The notes under the pieces are model-generated. The model had not been told where the DNA came from, searched no databases, and worked only from the letters and a program-made list of their open reading frames with translations. A DNA stretch of 7,886 nucleotides, from the NCBI GenBank assembly GCA_021807655.1, contig JAKBCT010000038.1:1-7886 (forward strand). The letters are read 5' to 3'. The position numbers and the translations under genes are program-made. This DNA comes from Actinomycetes bacterium. GTDB taxonomy: Bacteria; Actinomycetota; Acidimicrobiia; Acidimicrobiales; RAAP-2. Each line of letters opens with the position of its first letter. Position 1 is the stretch's first letter. Positions 1 to 7,153 of the stretch are shown piece after piece.

Positions 1-101
1 ATCACGACCGCGACGCCGCGGCCGTCCAGGGCCAGATCGTCCAACAGCACGCGCACGGTGCCCCCGCGCCACTCGCGTTGATCCCCGTTGATGGTGATCA
101 C
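1..101 (-). CDS. thiS: Sulfur carrier protein ThiS (N-terminal part, cut by window edge)
   Basis: ThiS is a small ubiquitin-like protein whose C-terminal Gly-Gly is adenylated and thiocarboxylated to deliver sulfur to thiazole synthase ThiG. About 33 residues are visible, reading from a GTG at 101-99: MITINGDQREWRGG, then TVRVLLDDLALDGRGVAVV. This fits the ThiS N-terminal pattern of a short beta strand with N-G, a helix of the 'V..LL..L.L' type, and RGVAVV leading into the next strand. The C-terminal half with the Gly-Gly tail lies outside the window. The GTG start overlaps the TGA stop of thiO as GTGA, so the two are probably translationally coupled. Short length limits certainty, but the thiO neighbour and the matching pattern make the call strong. 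Confidence 0.85.
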   Translation of the reverse strand, partial: MITINGDQREWRGGTVRVLLDDLALDGRGVAVV

Positions 102-1168
102 CGGTGGTCCAGCGCTTCGAGCGCGTCGGTCGCCGCAAGCGGCGCCACCGTGACGCCGTGGCGATAGTGTCCCGACGTCCACGTCCAGCCGGTGCCGGGA
201 AGCTCAGCCACAAAGGGCCGAAGGTCTGCCGTCGCCGGTCGCAGACCGTTGCGAACCTCGAGGAACGTCGCCGCTTCCAGTTCGGGCACGATGTCCAGAC
301 CGTCGCGCAGCAGACGCTGGAGCTCGCCGACCTCGACGAGCGGCTCCGCCTTCTCCTCCGCGGTGGCGCCGAGCACGCAGTAGCCCCCGGGTCGGCTCAC
401 CATGTAGAACGCCCGTCCGCGCAAAAACGCGCGCACCGTCGGCGCTCCGTGGCGGTCAATGCCCCGCACCCGCACCGTGACACCGCGCACCGGGCGAACG
501 TGCGCCGATGACGGCTCACCCAGTCCCGGGGGCAGTCCCGCCGCCCCCGTCGCCACGATTCCCAGATCGGCCTCGGTCACCCCGGACGCACTGCGCACCG
601 CCACGCCATGGGTTCGCGCGAGGACCTCGGTCACTCGTTCCTCGATCAAGCGCACCGAGAGGCACTGGTTGGCCTCGAGTAACTGGGCGACGGCGGCGTC
701 CGGGTCGAGCCACGCGTCTTCGCCCATGAAGAGGCCCTCGCGCAGTCGGGTCGTGATGCCGCGAAACATCTCGGGCTCCTCGTCGCGCGTGACCGTGCGC
801 AGCGGTGCGCCAAAGCGTTCGGCGACGCCACGAAACTGCTCAATGAGCCGGCGATCGCCGCCGTCCCAGCCGACGATCAACGTACCCGTCTGGGTGATCG
901 AAAGCTCGTAGCCGGTCAGTTCGGCGAGCTCGTGCGCTAACGCGCGCCAGGCGCTGAGTGCTCCCTGTTGGTACCGGTAGTTCTCCTCGTCACCGGGCGC
1001 GATCTCCGCGGTCGGCGCGAGCATGCCCGCGGCGGCGTGGGTCGCGCCCATCGCGGGCGCCGGATCGAGGATCGTCACCCGGTAGCCGCGTCGCGCCAGT
1101 CGAAACGCGGTGGTGAGACCAATGATGCCCGCGCCCACGATGATGACCGAACGATCGCTAGCACTCAC
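98..1168 (-). CDS. thiO: Glycine oxidase ThiO
   Basis: This is a FAD-dependent oxidase of the DAO family. ThiO oxidises glycine with O2 to the imine (dehydroglycine), which ThiG uses to build the thiazole ring of thiamine; the imine otherwise hydrolyses to glyoxylate and ammonia. The protein has 356 residues, a normal length. The Rossmann motif VGAGIIG places Gly12, Gly14 and Gly17, with acidic Asp35 at the end of the second strand (TILDP) for the FAD ribose. THAAAGMLAP (about 43-52) is the family's typical flavin-contacting stretch. Near the C-terminus, GLRPATADLRP (Arg310) and GHYRHG (Arg336) match the regions that in ThiO hold the substrate carboxylate and the flavin. The start is GTG at 1168-1166. 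There is no clear Shine-Dalgarno sequence, but a TANNNT box lies six bases upstream, which fits a leaderless mRNA. The downstream overlap with thiS supports ThiO over another DAO-family enzyme. It is divergent from gltB. Confidence 0.93.
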   Translation of the reverse strand: MSASDRSVIIVGAGIIGLTTAFRLARRGYRVTILDPAPAMGATHAAAGMLAPTAEIAPGDEENYRYQQGALSAWRALAHELAELTGYELSITQTGTLIVGWDGGDRRLIEQFRGVAERFGAPLRTVTRDEEPEMFRGITTRLREGLFMGEDAWLDPDAAVAQLLEANQCLSVRLIEERVTEVLARTHGVAVRSASGVTEADLGIVATGAAGLPPGLGEPSSAHVRPVRGVTVRVRGIDRHGAPTVRAFLRGRAFYMVSRPGGYCVLGATAEEKAEPLVEVGELQRLLRDGLDIVPELEAATFLEVRNGLRPATADLRPFVAELPGTGWTWTSGHYRHGVTVAPLAATDALEALDHR

Positions 1169-1174
1169 GCGCCT

Positions 1175-1180
1175 AGCGTA
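1175..1180 (-). promoter_or_regulatory. Candidate -10 box of thiO (leaderless)
   Basis: On the minus strand this reads TACGCT, matching the actinobacterial TANNNT pattern. Six bases separate it from the GTG start, so transcription would begin at or next to the start codon. That agrees with the lack of a Shine-Dalgarno sequence before thiO. No good -35 element was seen at the expected distance. The call is an inference from pattern and spacing. Confidence 0.4.
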
Positions 1181-1207
1181 CGTCGCGAGCGTTGGCTGGC
1201 GATTCGG

Positions 1208-1213
1208 TATAGT
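1208..1213 (+). promoter_or_regulatory. Candidate -10 box of gltB
   Basis: TATAGT matches the sigma-70-type consensus at five of six bases and stands out in a GC-rich gap. It would place the transcript start near 1219-1221, giving a leader of roughly 30 bases before the gltB ATG. A TTGGCT at 1192-1197 resembles a -35 element but is too close (10-bp spacer), so no convincing -35 box is identified; an activator-dependent promoter is possible. Confidence 0.4.
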
Positions 1214-1249
1214 GGCGTCGGGTCAGCGTTGCCCCGTGCCCGTGACGCT

Positions 1250-4200
1250 ATGACCAGAACCCTCTACGACCCCGCCTTCGAACACGACGCCTGCGGCGTC
1301 GGGGTGGTGGCTGACCTCACCAGAGAGCGTACGCATCGCACAATCGCCGACGCACTGGTGATTCTCGAGAATCTCGAGCACCGCGGTGCGACCGGTGCAG
1401 ACGTGGACTCGGGCGACGGCGCCGGTGTCTTGATGCAGATGCCTGACGAGGCCGTGCGGCGCTGGTTCGAGCAGGTTCCCCCGCTGGGCGAGTACGGCGT
1501 CGCCCAGTGGATGATCGACCGCTCCGTCACCGCGCAATTCACCCGCACCGCCGAGCGTTTCGCCGAGCGCCTCGGCCTGCAAAGTCTCGGCTGGCGCGAC
1601 GTTCCCGTCGACTCGAGCATTCTGGGACCGACGTCGGCCTCGAGCGAGCCGCGCTTTGTCATGCAGCTCCTGGCGAGTCGAACCGCGCGTTCTTCACGTG
1701 ATCTGGAGAACGCGCTTTTCTGCCTGCGCCGGCTCGTCGAACACGACACCGGTGCGTACGCCGCGTCGTGTTCGTCGACCGTGCTCGTCTACAAGGGCAT
1801 GCTGAGCAACCCCCAGCTGCGCCGTTACTTCGCTGACCTCACCGATCCGGTGCTCGCCTCGGCGGTCGCCGTGGTTCACAGTCGCTTCTCCACCAATACG
1901 TTGCCGCGCTGGGAGCTCGCCCAACCGTTTCGATTCATCGCCCACAACGGCGAGATCAACACCATCCGGGGCAACCGGAACTGGATAACCGCCCGCGAGA
2001 CGACCCTGCACGCCGCGACGCTGCCGGTGCCCCTGGGCGAGCTCACGCCGATCATCACCGAGTCGATGAGCGATTCCGCCAGCTTCGACGAGGTGGTCGA
2101 ACTGCTCGTTCGCGCCGGACGATCGCTGCCGCACGCCATTCTCATGATGGTTCCCGAGGCCTGGGAGCGCTCGACGACCATGGACCCCGAGCGCCGAGAC
2201 TTCTACCGCTATCACGCGGCGCTCATGGAGCCGTGGGATGGACCGGCCTCGATCACCTTCTGTGACGGCCGCGTGGTCGGCGCGGTACTGGATCGAAACG
2301 GACTTCGACCGGCTCGCTACTGGGTCACCAACGACGACCGGGTGATCTTCGCGAGCGAGGTGGGCGTCCTTGCGATTGATCCCGCTTCGGTCATCGCCAA
2401 GGGTCGCCTCCAGCCCGGCAAGGTCTTTCTCGTCGACTTAGAACAGGGTCGAATCATCCACGACGACGAAGTCAAGGGTGAACTCGCGCGACGAGCGCCC
2501 TACGGCCGGTGGCTGCACGATGGCCAGGTCACCCTCGAAGACCTCGACCAGCGCCCGATGCTGTTGCCGAGCTACGCGTCGGTGCGCCAGCGCCAGCGCG
2601 CCTTTGGCTACAGCGACGAAGACCTGCGACTCATCGTTCGTCACATGGCCCAGGTGGGCGAGGAACCGATCGGCTCGATGGGGTCCGACAGCGCGCTGCC
2701 GGTGCTGTCGGCTAAGCCGCGCTCGCTGTTCGACTACTTCAGCCAGCTCTTCGCCCAGGTGACCAATCCGCCACTCGACGCGATCCGTGAAGAGCTCGTC
2801 ACCTCGACGCGCGTCTCGCTCGGTGGCGAGGAGAACCTGCTCAGCGAGAGCCCATCGCACTGTCACCAGATTGTGCTGCCCTCGCCGGTGCTGAGCATCG
2901 AGGACCTGGCCAAGCTGCGCTACGTGAACGAAAGCGCGCAGGTGAGCGGCTTCACGCCAGTGGCCCTCGACGGCCTCTTTGACGTCGAGGGACTCGGTGA
3001 TCCCAGCGAACGACTGGCCAGCGCGGTCGATCGCCTCGCCGACGAGACGGTCGAACGGGTTCGCGCGGGGACCAACATCGTCATTCTCTCGGACCGAAAC
3101 ACCAGCGCGACCCAGGCGGCGATACCTAGCCTCCTGCTCGTTTCGGCCGTGCACCACCGCCTGGTCGCCGAGCACCTGCGCACGCGCGCGGCGCTCATCG
3201 TGGAGGCGGGTGACGTGCGCGAGGTCCATCACGTCGCCCTGCTCATTGGCTTCGGAGCGTCGGCGGTATGCCCGTACCTCGCCTACGAGTCGATCGACGC
3301 GCTCGTCGATCAGGGCGAGATCGATCAGCGAACCGCGTACGACGCGCGGTACCAGTACGCCAAGGCCCTGACCAAGGGCCTGGTGAAGGTGATGTCCAAG
3401 ATGGGCGTCTCCACCGTGGCGAGCTACGTGGGCTCTCAGCTGTTCGAGGCGCTCGGACTCGACGACGATCTGCTGGGCCGCTACTTTCCGGGTTTTAGGT
3501 CCCGGATCGGGGGTGCCGGACTGGCGCGCATCGCCCGCGATCTGCTCGCCTGGCACGCCGCCGCCTACGGCGCCGGCGTACCGGCCCCGCTGCCCAACGT
3601 CGGGGAGTACCAGTGGCGCCGCGATGGCGAACTGCACCTCTTCAATCCCCACACCGTTCAGAAGTTGCAGCACGCGACGCGAGAAGGACGCTACGACATC
3701 TTCAAGCAGTACAGCGCGCTGGTCGACGACCAGTCGCGGGCCCCGTTGACCCTGCGGGCCATGTTCGACCTGATACCGGCGCCTGAGCCGACGCCCCTCG
3801 AACAGGTCGAAAGCGTGTCGTCCATCGTGCGGCGATTCTCGACGGGGGCGATGTCCTATGGCTCCATTAGCCAAGAGGCGCACGTCACGCTCGCGATCGC
3901 GATGAACCGCCTGGGGGCGAAATCGAACACGGGCGAGGGCGGCGAGGATGCGGACCGCTTCGACACGAGCGACCCCATAAACAATCGCCGCTCGGCGATC
4001 AAGCAGGTGGCCTCGGGTCGCTTCGGCGTCACCAGCCGGTACCTGGTGAACGCCGATGACCTCCAGATCAAGATGGCCCAGGGAGCCAAACCCGGTGAAG
4101 GCGGGCAGCTGCCCGGGACCAAGGTCTACCCCTGGATCGCCGCCACGCGACACTCCACCCCCGGCGTCGGCCTGATCTCGCCACCGCCGCACCACGACAT

Positions 4201-5686
4201 CTACTCGATCGAGGACCTGGCGCAGCTCATCTACGACCTCAAGAGCGCGAACACCGCGGCGCGCATCCACGTCAAGCTGGTCAGCGAACAGGGAGTGGGC
4301 ACCATCGCCGCGGGTGTCGCCAAGGCCCACGCCGACGTCATACTGATCTCGGGTCACGACGGCGGCACCGGCGCCGCGCCCCTCACGTCGCTCAAGCACG
4401 CGGGTACACCCTGGGAACTTGGGCTCAGCGAAGCGCACCACACGTTGGCCGCCAACGGGCTGCGCAGCCGAGTGGTCCTGCAGGTCGACGGCCAGTTGAA
4501 GACTGGCCGCGACGTGATCATCGCGGCCATGCTCGGCGCGGAGGAGTTTGGCTTCGCGACGGCGCCCCTGGTGGTCTCGGGATGCGTCATGATGCGCGTC
4601 TGTCACCTCGACACGTGCCCGGTCGGCATCGCCACACAGAACCCCGCGCTGCGCGAGCGCTTCAGCGGCCGACCCGAGTTCGTCCAGAACTTCTTCGAAT
4701 TCGTGGCCACCGAGGTTCGCGAGTACCTCAGCCTCATGGGTCTTCGCACACTGGATGAACTGGTCGGTGATCCGTCGCACCTCGGCGTCGACGTCGACGT
4801 CGCGAGTCGCCACGGCCTCGACCTGAGCTCGTTGCTTCACGCCGTGCCCGCCGAGCAGCGGCGCCAGCGCCGCGCTCAGGATCACGGACTGGCCCAGGCG
4901 CTGGACTGGCGCTTCCTGGACGACGCACTCGCCGCCATCGAGGCGGGTGACTCCTTCGAGTACCGCGGTCAAGTCAACAACGTGCACCGAGCGGTGGGCA
5001 CGTTGACCGGTAGCGCGATAACGCGCCGCCTGGGCGAACGCACGCTCGTCGACGACACCGTGACGCTCAGGCTCGAGGGCTCCGCGGGCCAGAGCCTCGG
5101 CGCCTTTATCCCCAAGGGGTTAACGATTCGGCTACGCGGGGACTGCAATGACTACGTGGGCAAGGGTCTCTCGGGTGGCCGCGTCGTTGTCGTGCCACCC
5201 GACGAGTCAACTTTCGAGCGAGACGGTAACATCATCGCCGGTAACGTCATCGGCTACGGGGCGACCGGCGGCGAACTGTTCTTGAGTGGTGTGGTGGGGG
5301 AGCGATGCGCCGTTCGTAACTCGGGCGCGACCATCGTGGTCGAGGGAACCGGCGACCACGCGTGCGAGTACATGACCGGTGGCGTCGTCGTGATCCTGGG
5401 CTCGGTCGGGCGCAACGTCGCCGCCGGCATGTCCGGCGGTACCCTCTATCTCTACGATCCCGACCAGCGGGTCCACGACGTGCTGAGCGCCGGCGTCTAC
5501 GAAGTGGATCCCCTCGAGTACGACGACGATACGCTGCTGCGAACGCTGCTCGATCGATACGTCGATGAAACCCAGTCACCGCTCTGCGAGGCGATCCTGG
5601 GCGACTGGCGTCGGACGCGGATGCACTTCGTTCGCGTGGAGACTTCCGAGTACCAGCGGGCGCGAGACGAGTTGCGCAATGGGTAA
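1250..5686 (+). CDS. gltB: Glutamate synthase (NADPH) large subunit GltB
   Basis: GltB is the alpha subunit of GOGAT. It hydrolyses glutamine and channels the ammonia to 2-oxoglutarate, forming two glutamates with electrons from GltD. The protein has 1478 residues, near the usual 1500. The start is ATG 1250 (MTRTLYDPAFEHDACGVG), which leaves a 14-residue propeptide before nucleophile Cys15. The open frame extends upstream to 968, but that part lies over thiO. Class II amidotransferase domain: about 15-430, with HNGEIN at 232-237 and NGLRPARYW at 350-358. Central domain: about 435-760, including CPYLAYES from 674. FMN-binding synthase domain: about 800-1180, with MSYGSIS from 868, KSNTGEGGED at 891-900, QGAKPGEGGQLPG from 944 and HDGGTG at 1036-1041. 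The [3Fe-4S] ligands are Cys1112, Cys1118 and Cys1123 (C-x5-C-x4-C). The C-terminal GXGXG domain covers about 1240-1410, with GDCNDYVGKGLSGG from 1297. No key residue appears to be missing. It overlaps gltD by 8 bases. Confidence 0.97.
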   Translation: MTRTLYDPAFEHDACGVGVVADLTRERTHRTIADALVILENLEHRGATGADVDSGDGAGVLMQMPDEAVRRWFEQVPPLGEYGVAQWMIDRSVTAQFTRTAERFAERLGLQSLGWRDVPVDSSILGPTSASSEPRFVMQLLASRTARSSRDLENALFCLRRLVEHDTGAYAASCSSTVLVYKGMLSNPQLRRYFADLTDPVLASAVAVVHSRFSTNTLPRWELAQPFRFIAHNGEINTIRGNRNWITARETTLHAATLPVPLGELTPIITESMSDSASFDEVVELLVRAGRSLPHAILMMVPEAWERSTTMDPERRDFYRYHAALMEPWDGPASITFCDGRVVGAVLDRNGLRPARYWVTNDDRVIFASEVGVLAIDPASVIAKGRLQPGKVFLVDLEQGRIIHDDEVKGELARRAPYGRWLHDGQVTLEDLDQRPMLLPSYASVRQRQRAFGYSDEDLRLIVRHMAQVGEEPIGSMGSDSALPVLSAKPRSLFDYFSQLFAQVTNPPLDAIREELVTSTRVSLGGEENLLSESPSHCHQIVLPSPVLSIEDLAKLRYVNESAQVSGFTPVALDGLFDVEGLGDPSERLASAVDRLADETVERVRAGTNIVILSDRNTSATQAAIPSLLLVSAVHHRLVAEHLRTRAALIVEAGDVREVHHVALLIGFGASAVCPYLAYESIDALVDQGEIDQRTAYDARYQYAKALTKGLVKVMSKMGVSTVASYVGSQLFEALGLDDDLLGRYFPGFRSRIGGAGLARIARDLLAWHAAAYGAGVPAPLPNVGEYQWRRDGELHLFNPHTVQKLQHATREGRYDIFKQYSALVDDQSRAPLTLRAMFDLIPAPEPTPLEQVESVSSIVRRFSTGAMSYGSISQEAHVTLAIAMNRLGAKSNTGEGGEDADRFDTSDPINNRRSAIKQVASGRFGVTSRYLVNADDLQIKMAQGAKPGEGGQLPGTKVYPWIAATRHSTPGVGLISPPPHHDIYSIEDLAQLIYDLKSANTAARIHVKLVSEQGVGTIAAGVAKAHADVILISGHDGGTGAAPLTSLKHAGTPWELGLSEAHHTLAANGLRSRVVLQVDGQLKTGRDVIIAAMLGAEEFGFATAPLVVSGCVMMRVCHLDTCPVGIATQNPALRERFSGRPEFVQNFFEFVATEVREYLSLMGLRTLDELVGDPSHLGVDVDVASRHGLDLSSLLHAVPAEQRRQRRAQDHGLAQALDWRFLDDALAAIEAGDSFEYRGQVNNVHRAVGTLTGSAITRRLGERTLVDDTVTLRLEGSAGQSLGAFIPKGLTIRLRGDCNDYVGKGLSGGRVVVVPPDESTFERDGNIIAGNVIGYGATGGELFLSGVVGERCAVRNSGATIVVEGTGDHACEYMTGGVVVILGSVGRNVAAGMSGGTLYLYDPDQRVHDVLSAGVYEVDPLEYDDDTLLRTLLDRYVDETQSPLCEAILGDWRRTRMHFVRVETSEYQRARDELRNG

Positions 5687-7103
5687 GCCCACTGGCTTTC
5701 TTGAACACCCGCGTCGTGAACCCGAGCACCGCCCGGTCGCTGTTCGACTGCGCGATTGGCGCGAGGTCTACGAGCCCCAGGGCGACCACCAGATTGCCCA
5801 ACAGGCTTCGCGTTGTATGGACTGCGGAATTCCCTTTTGCACGCAGGGTTGCCCCCTGGGCAATCGGATTCCGCTATTCAATGACTCGACGTATCGCGAG
5901 CGCTGGGACCTCGCCGCGACCCAGTTGTTCGCAACCAACAACTTCCCCGAATTCACGGGACGACTGTGTCCCGCGCCGTGCGAATCCGCCTGCGTCTTGT
6001 CGCTCAACAACGCGCCGGTGACCATCGAACGCGTTGAGTACGAGGTCGCCGAGCACGCCTTCGCGCTCGGACTGCCCGTGCAGGTCGTTCCGGCCGAGGA
6101 GAGCGGCTGGCGCGTCGCGATCGTCGGATCGGGCCCCGCCGGCCTCGCCGCGGCCGCTCAGCTGCGTAGCGTTGGCCACCGCGTCACCGTGTTCGAGCGC
6201 GCCGACGACGCCGGTGGCCTGTTGCGCTACGGCATTCCGGCCTTCAAATTGGAAAAGGCGGTGTTGGAACGCCGACTGAGCGTGATGCGCGACGCCGGCG
6301 TGGACTTTCGCTGCGGCGTGGCCATTGGGCCCGACGCCACGTCGCTCGAAGACCTGCGGCGTGACTACGACGCGGTCCTGCTCGCGGTGGGAGCGACCGT
6401 GGCGCGTCAGCTCGCGGTACCCGGGGGTGACCGCGACGGCGTCGTGCTGGCGATGACGTATCTGGAAGACGCGAATCGAGCCGTCGCCGGGGCGAGACCA
6501 CCGGTCATCGACGCGCACGGCCGACACGTGTTGATTCTCGGTGGCGGGGACACGGGTTCAGACTGCCTGGGCACCGCGCACCGCCAGGGCGCGGCGTCAG
6601 TCACCCAAATCGAAATCCTCGAGCGCCCCCCGAACGAACGCCCGGCTGATCAGCCGTGGCCAACGATGGCCCGTGTTTACAAGACCTCCACGTCGCACGA
6701 AGAGGGCGGCGCTCGCGTGTTCGCGACCCAAACCGAGGAGTTCATCGGTCCCGACCGGGTATCGGCCGCCGTGCTTCGTCACCTGGACACTGGTCACGTG
6801 GAGAGGGTGCCGGCCGACCTCGTGCTGATCGCCGCCGGCTTCACCGGACCTGATCTCGCCGGACTCGGGCTCGCCGCGCCCCAATTCATGACCGATCGCT
6901 CGACGCTGCTCGTGGACCCCACGTGGCGAGTCTCGGCCTTCGCGGACTCGCCGGTCTTCGCCTGCGGTGACGCCGTGCGCGGGCAAAGTCTGATCGTGTG
7001 GGCGATCGCCGAGGGTCGCAGCGCCGCGGCGGCCGTTGACGCGTCCCTACGGGGCACCACCACGCTCGCGGCGCCCGTTACGCCCTACAGCGCCACCTGG
7101 TGA
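5679..7103 (+). CDS. gltD: Glutamate synthase (NADPH) small subunit GltD
   Basis: GltD is the beta subunit of GOGAT. It takes electrons from NADPH through FAD and passes them over iron-sulfur clusters to the FMN site of GltB. From ATG 5679 (MGKPTGFLEHPRR) the protein has 474 residues, typical for the family. The N-terminal ferredoxin-like domain carries Cys46, Cys49, Cys54 and Cys58, then Cys97, Cys101 and Cys105 (LCPAPCESAC), the usual GltD [4Fe-4S] ligand pattern. The FAD Rossmann motif VGSGPAGLAAAAQL has Gly150, Gly152 and Gly155. The NADPH fold shows GGGDTGSDC from 288. The C-terminal flavin motif FACGDAVRGQSLIVWAIAEG has Asp431. The frame is open further upstream (from 5565) but only inside gltB; MGKPTGFL is the normal family start. 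The ATG lies within the last codons of gltB, so translation is probably coupled to keep the subunits in balance. Related small subunits serve other oxidoreductases, but the gltB partner settles the role. Confidence 0.97.
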   Translation: MGKPTGFLEHPRREPEHRPVAVRLRDWREVYEPQGDHQIAQQASRCMDCGIPFCTQGCPLGNRIPLFNDSTYRERWDLAATQLFATNNFPEFTGRLCPAPCESACVLSLNNAPVTIERVEYEVAEHAFALGLPVQVVPAEESGWRVAIVGSGPAGLAAAAQLRSVGHRVTVFERADDAGGLLRYGIPAFKLEKAVLERRLSVMRDAGVDFRCGVAIGPDATSLEDLRRDYDAVLLAVGATVARQLAVPGGDRDGVVLAMTYLEDANRAVAGARPPVIDAHGRHVLILGGGDTGSDCLGTAHRQGAASVTQIEILERPPNERPADQPWPTMARVYKTSTSHEEGGARVFATQTEEFIGPDRVSAAVLRHLDTGHVERVPADLVLIAAGFTGPDLAGLGLAAPQFMTDRSTLLVDPTWRVSAFADSPVFACGDAVRGQSLIVWAIAEGRSAAAAVDASLRGTTTLAAPVTPYSATW

Positions 7104-7129
7104 CGTTGCGCGAGCGAACTTTGTAGCAT
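7100..7129 (+). promoter_or_regulatory. Weak candidate promoter for the acyl-CoA ligase gene
   Basis: GTGACG (7100-7105) and TAGCAT (7124-7129) could serve as -35 and -10 boxes with an 18-bp spacer, each matching four of six consensus bases. The -35 part lies over the end of gltD. It would start transcription near 7135-7137, inside the inverted repeat at 7130-7145. No intrinsic terminator (GC hairpin plus T run) is visible after gltD, so read-through from gltBD is also possible. Confidence 0.25.
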
Positions 7130-7145
7130 CGTTCTAAGGAGAACG
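7130..7145. repeat. Perfect inverted repeat before the acyl-CoA ligase gene
   Basis: CGTTCT-AAGG-AGAACG is a perfect 6-bp inverted repeat around a 4-base centre. A further GC/GC pair occurs two bases out on each side (7126-7127 with 7148-7149), giving 8 matches per 12-base half-site. It lies just after the candidate -10 box and before the ribosome binding site. It could be a repressor operator (TetR-type regulators often bind such sites before fatty-acid genes) or an mRNA hairpin. It is not followed by a T run, so it is not a classical terminator. Confidence 0.45.
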
Positions 7146-7148
7146 GAG
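7145..7148 (+). promoter_or_regulatory. Ribosome binding site of the acyl-CoA ligase gene
   Basis: GGAG sits five bases before ATG 7154 and supports that start. A second, stronger-looking AAGGAG (7136-7141) lies 12 bases from the ATG, further than is usual, and forms part of the inverted repeat at 7130-7145. Confidence 0.6.
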
Positions 7149-7153
7149 CGGCC

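Larger units (their letters stand above)
1169..1249. promoter_or_regulatory. Divergent thiO/gltB intergenic promoter region
   Basis: This 81-bp gap separates the divergent thiO and gltB starts, so both promoters must lie in it or within the genes. The pentamer AGCGT occurs at 1175, 1188 and 1225, and its inverse ACGCT at 1245. The longer direct repeat AGCGTTG sits at 1188-1194 and 1225-1231. In a region this GC-rich such short repeats may be chance. I saw no conserved TPP-riboswitch core on the thiO side, and the gap is too small for a full riboswitch plus two promoters. Confidence 0.6.

Noticed and set aside
104..911. Several plus-strand open frames opposite thiO
   Set aside because: They are antisense shadows with low-complexity Arg/Pro/Ser translations; thiO has clear FAD and active-site motifs.
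968..1249. 94-codon upstream extension of the gltB frame
   Set aside because: It lies almost wholly over the start of thiO on the other strand, reads as low-complexity Arg-rich sequence, and GltB needs only a short propeptide before Cys15; ATG 1250 fits the family.
1169..1249. Possible TPP riboswitch before thiO
   Set aside because: No conserved TPP-aptamer core was found on the minus strand, and there is no room for one if thiO is leaderless.
2438..4987. An 849-codon open frame on the minus strand inside gltB
   Set aside because: It is a shadow of a long, GC-rich, strongly biased coding gene. Its translation is rich in Arg, Val, Asp, His and Gln without recognisable domains, while the plus strand shows clear conserved GltB motifs throughout.
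5565..5678. 38-codon upstream extension of the gltD frame
   Set aside because: It is inside the conserved end of gltB and unlike any GltD N-terminus; MGKPTGFLE at 5679 is the normal start.
5247..5801. Open frames on the minus strand across the gltB-gltD junction
   Set aside because: Arg- and Ser-rich translations with no domain pattern, opposite well-supported genes.
7130..7145. Intrinsic terminator after gltD
   Set aside because: The inverted repeat is short and followed by GAGCGG rather than a T run.
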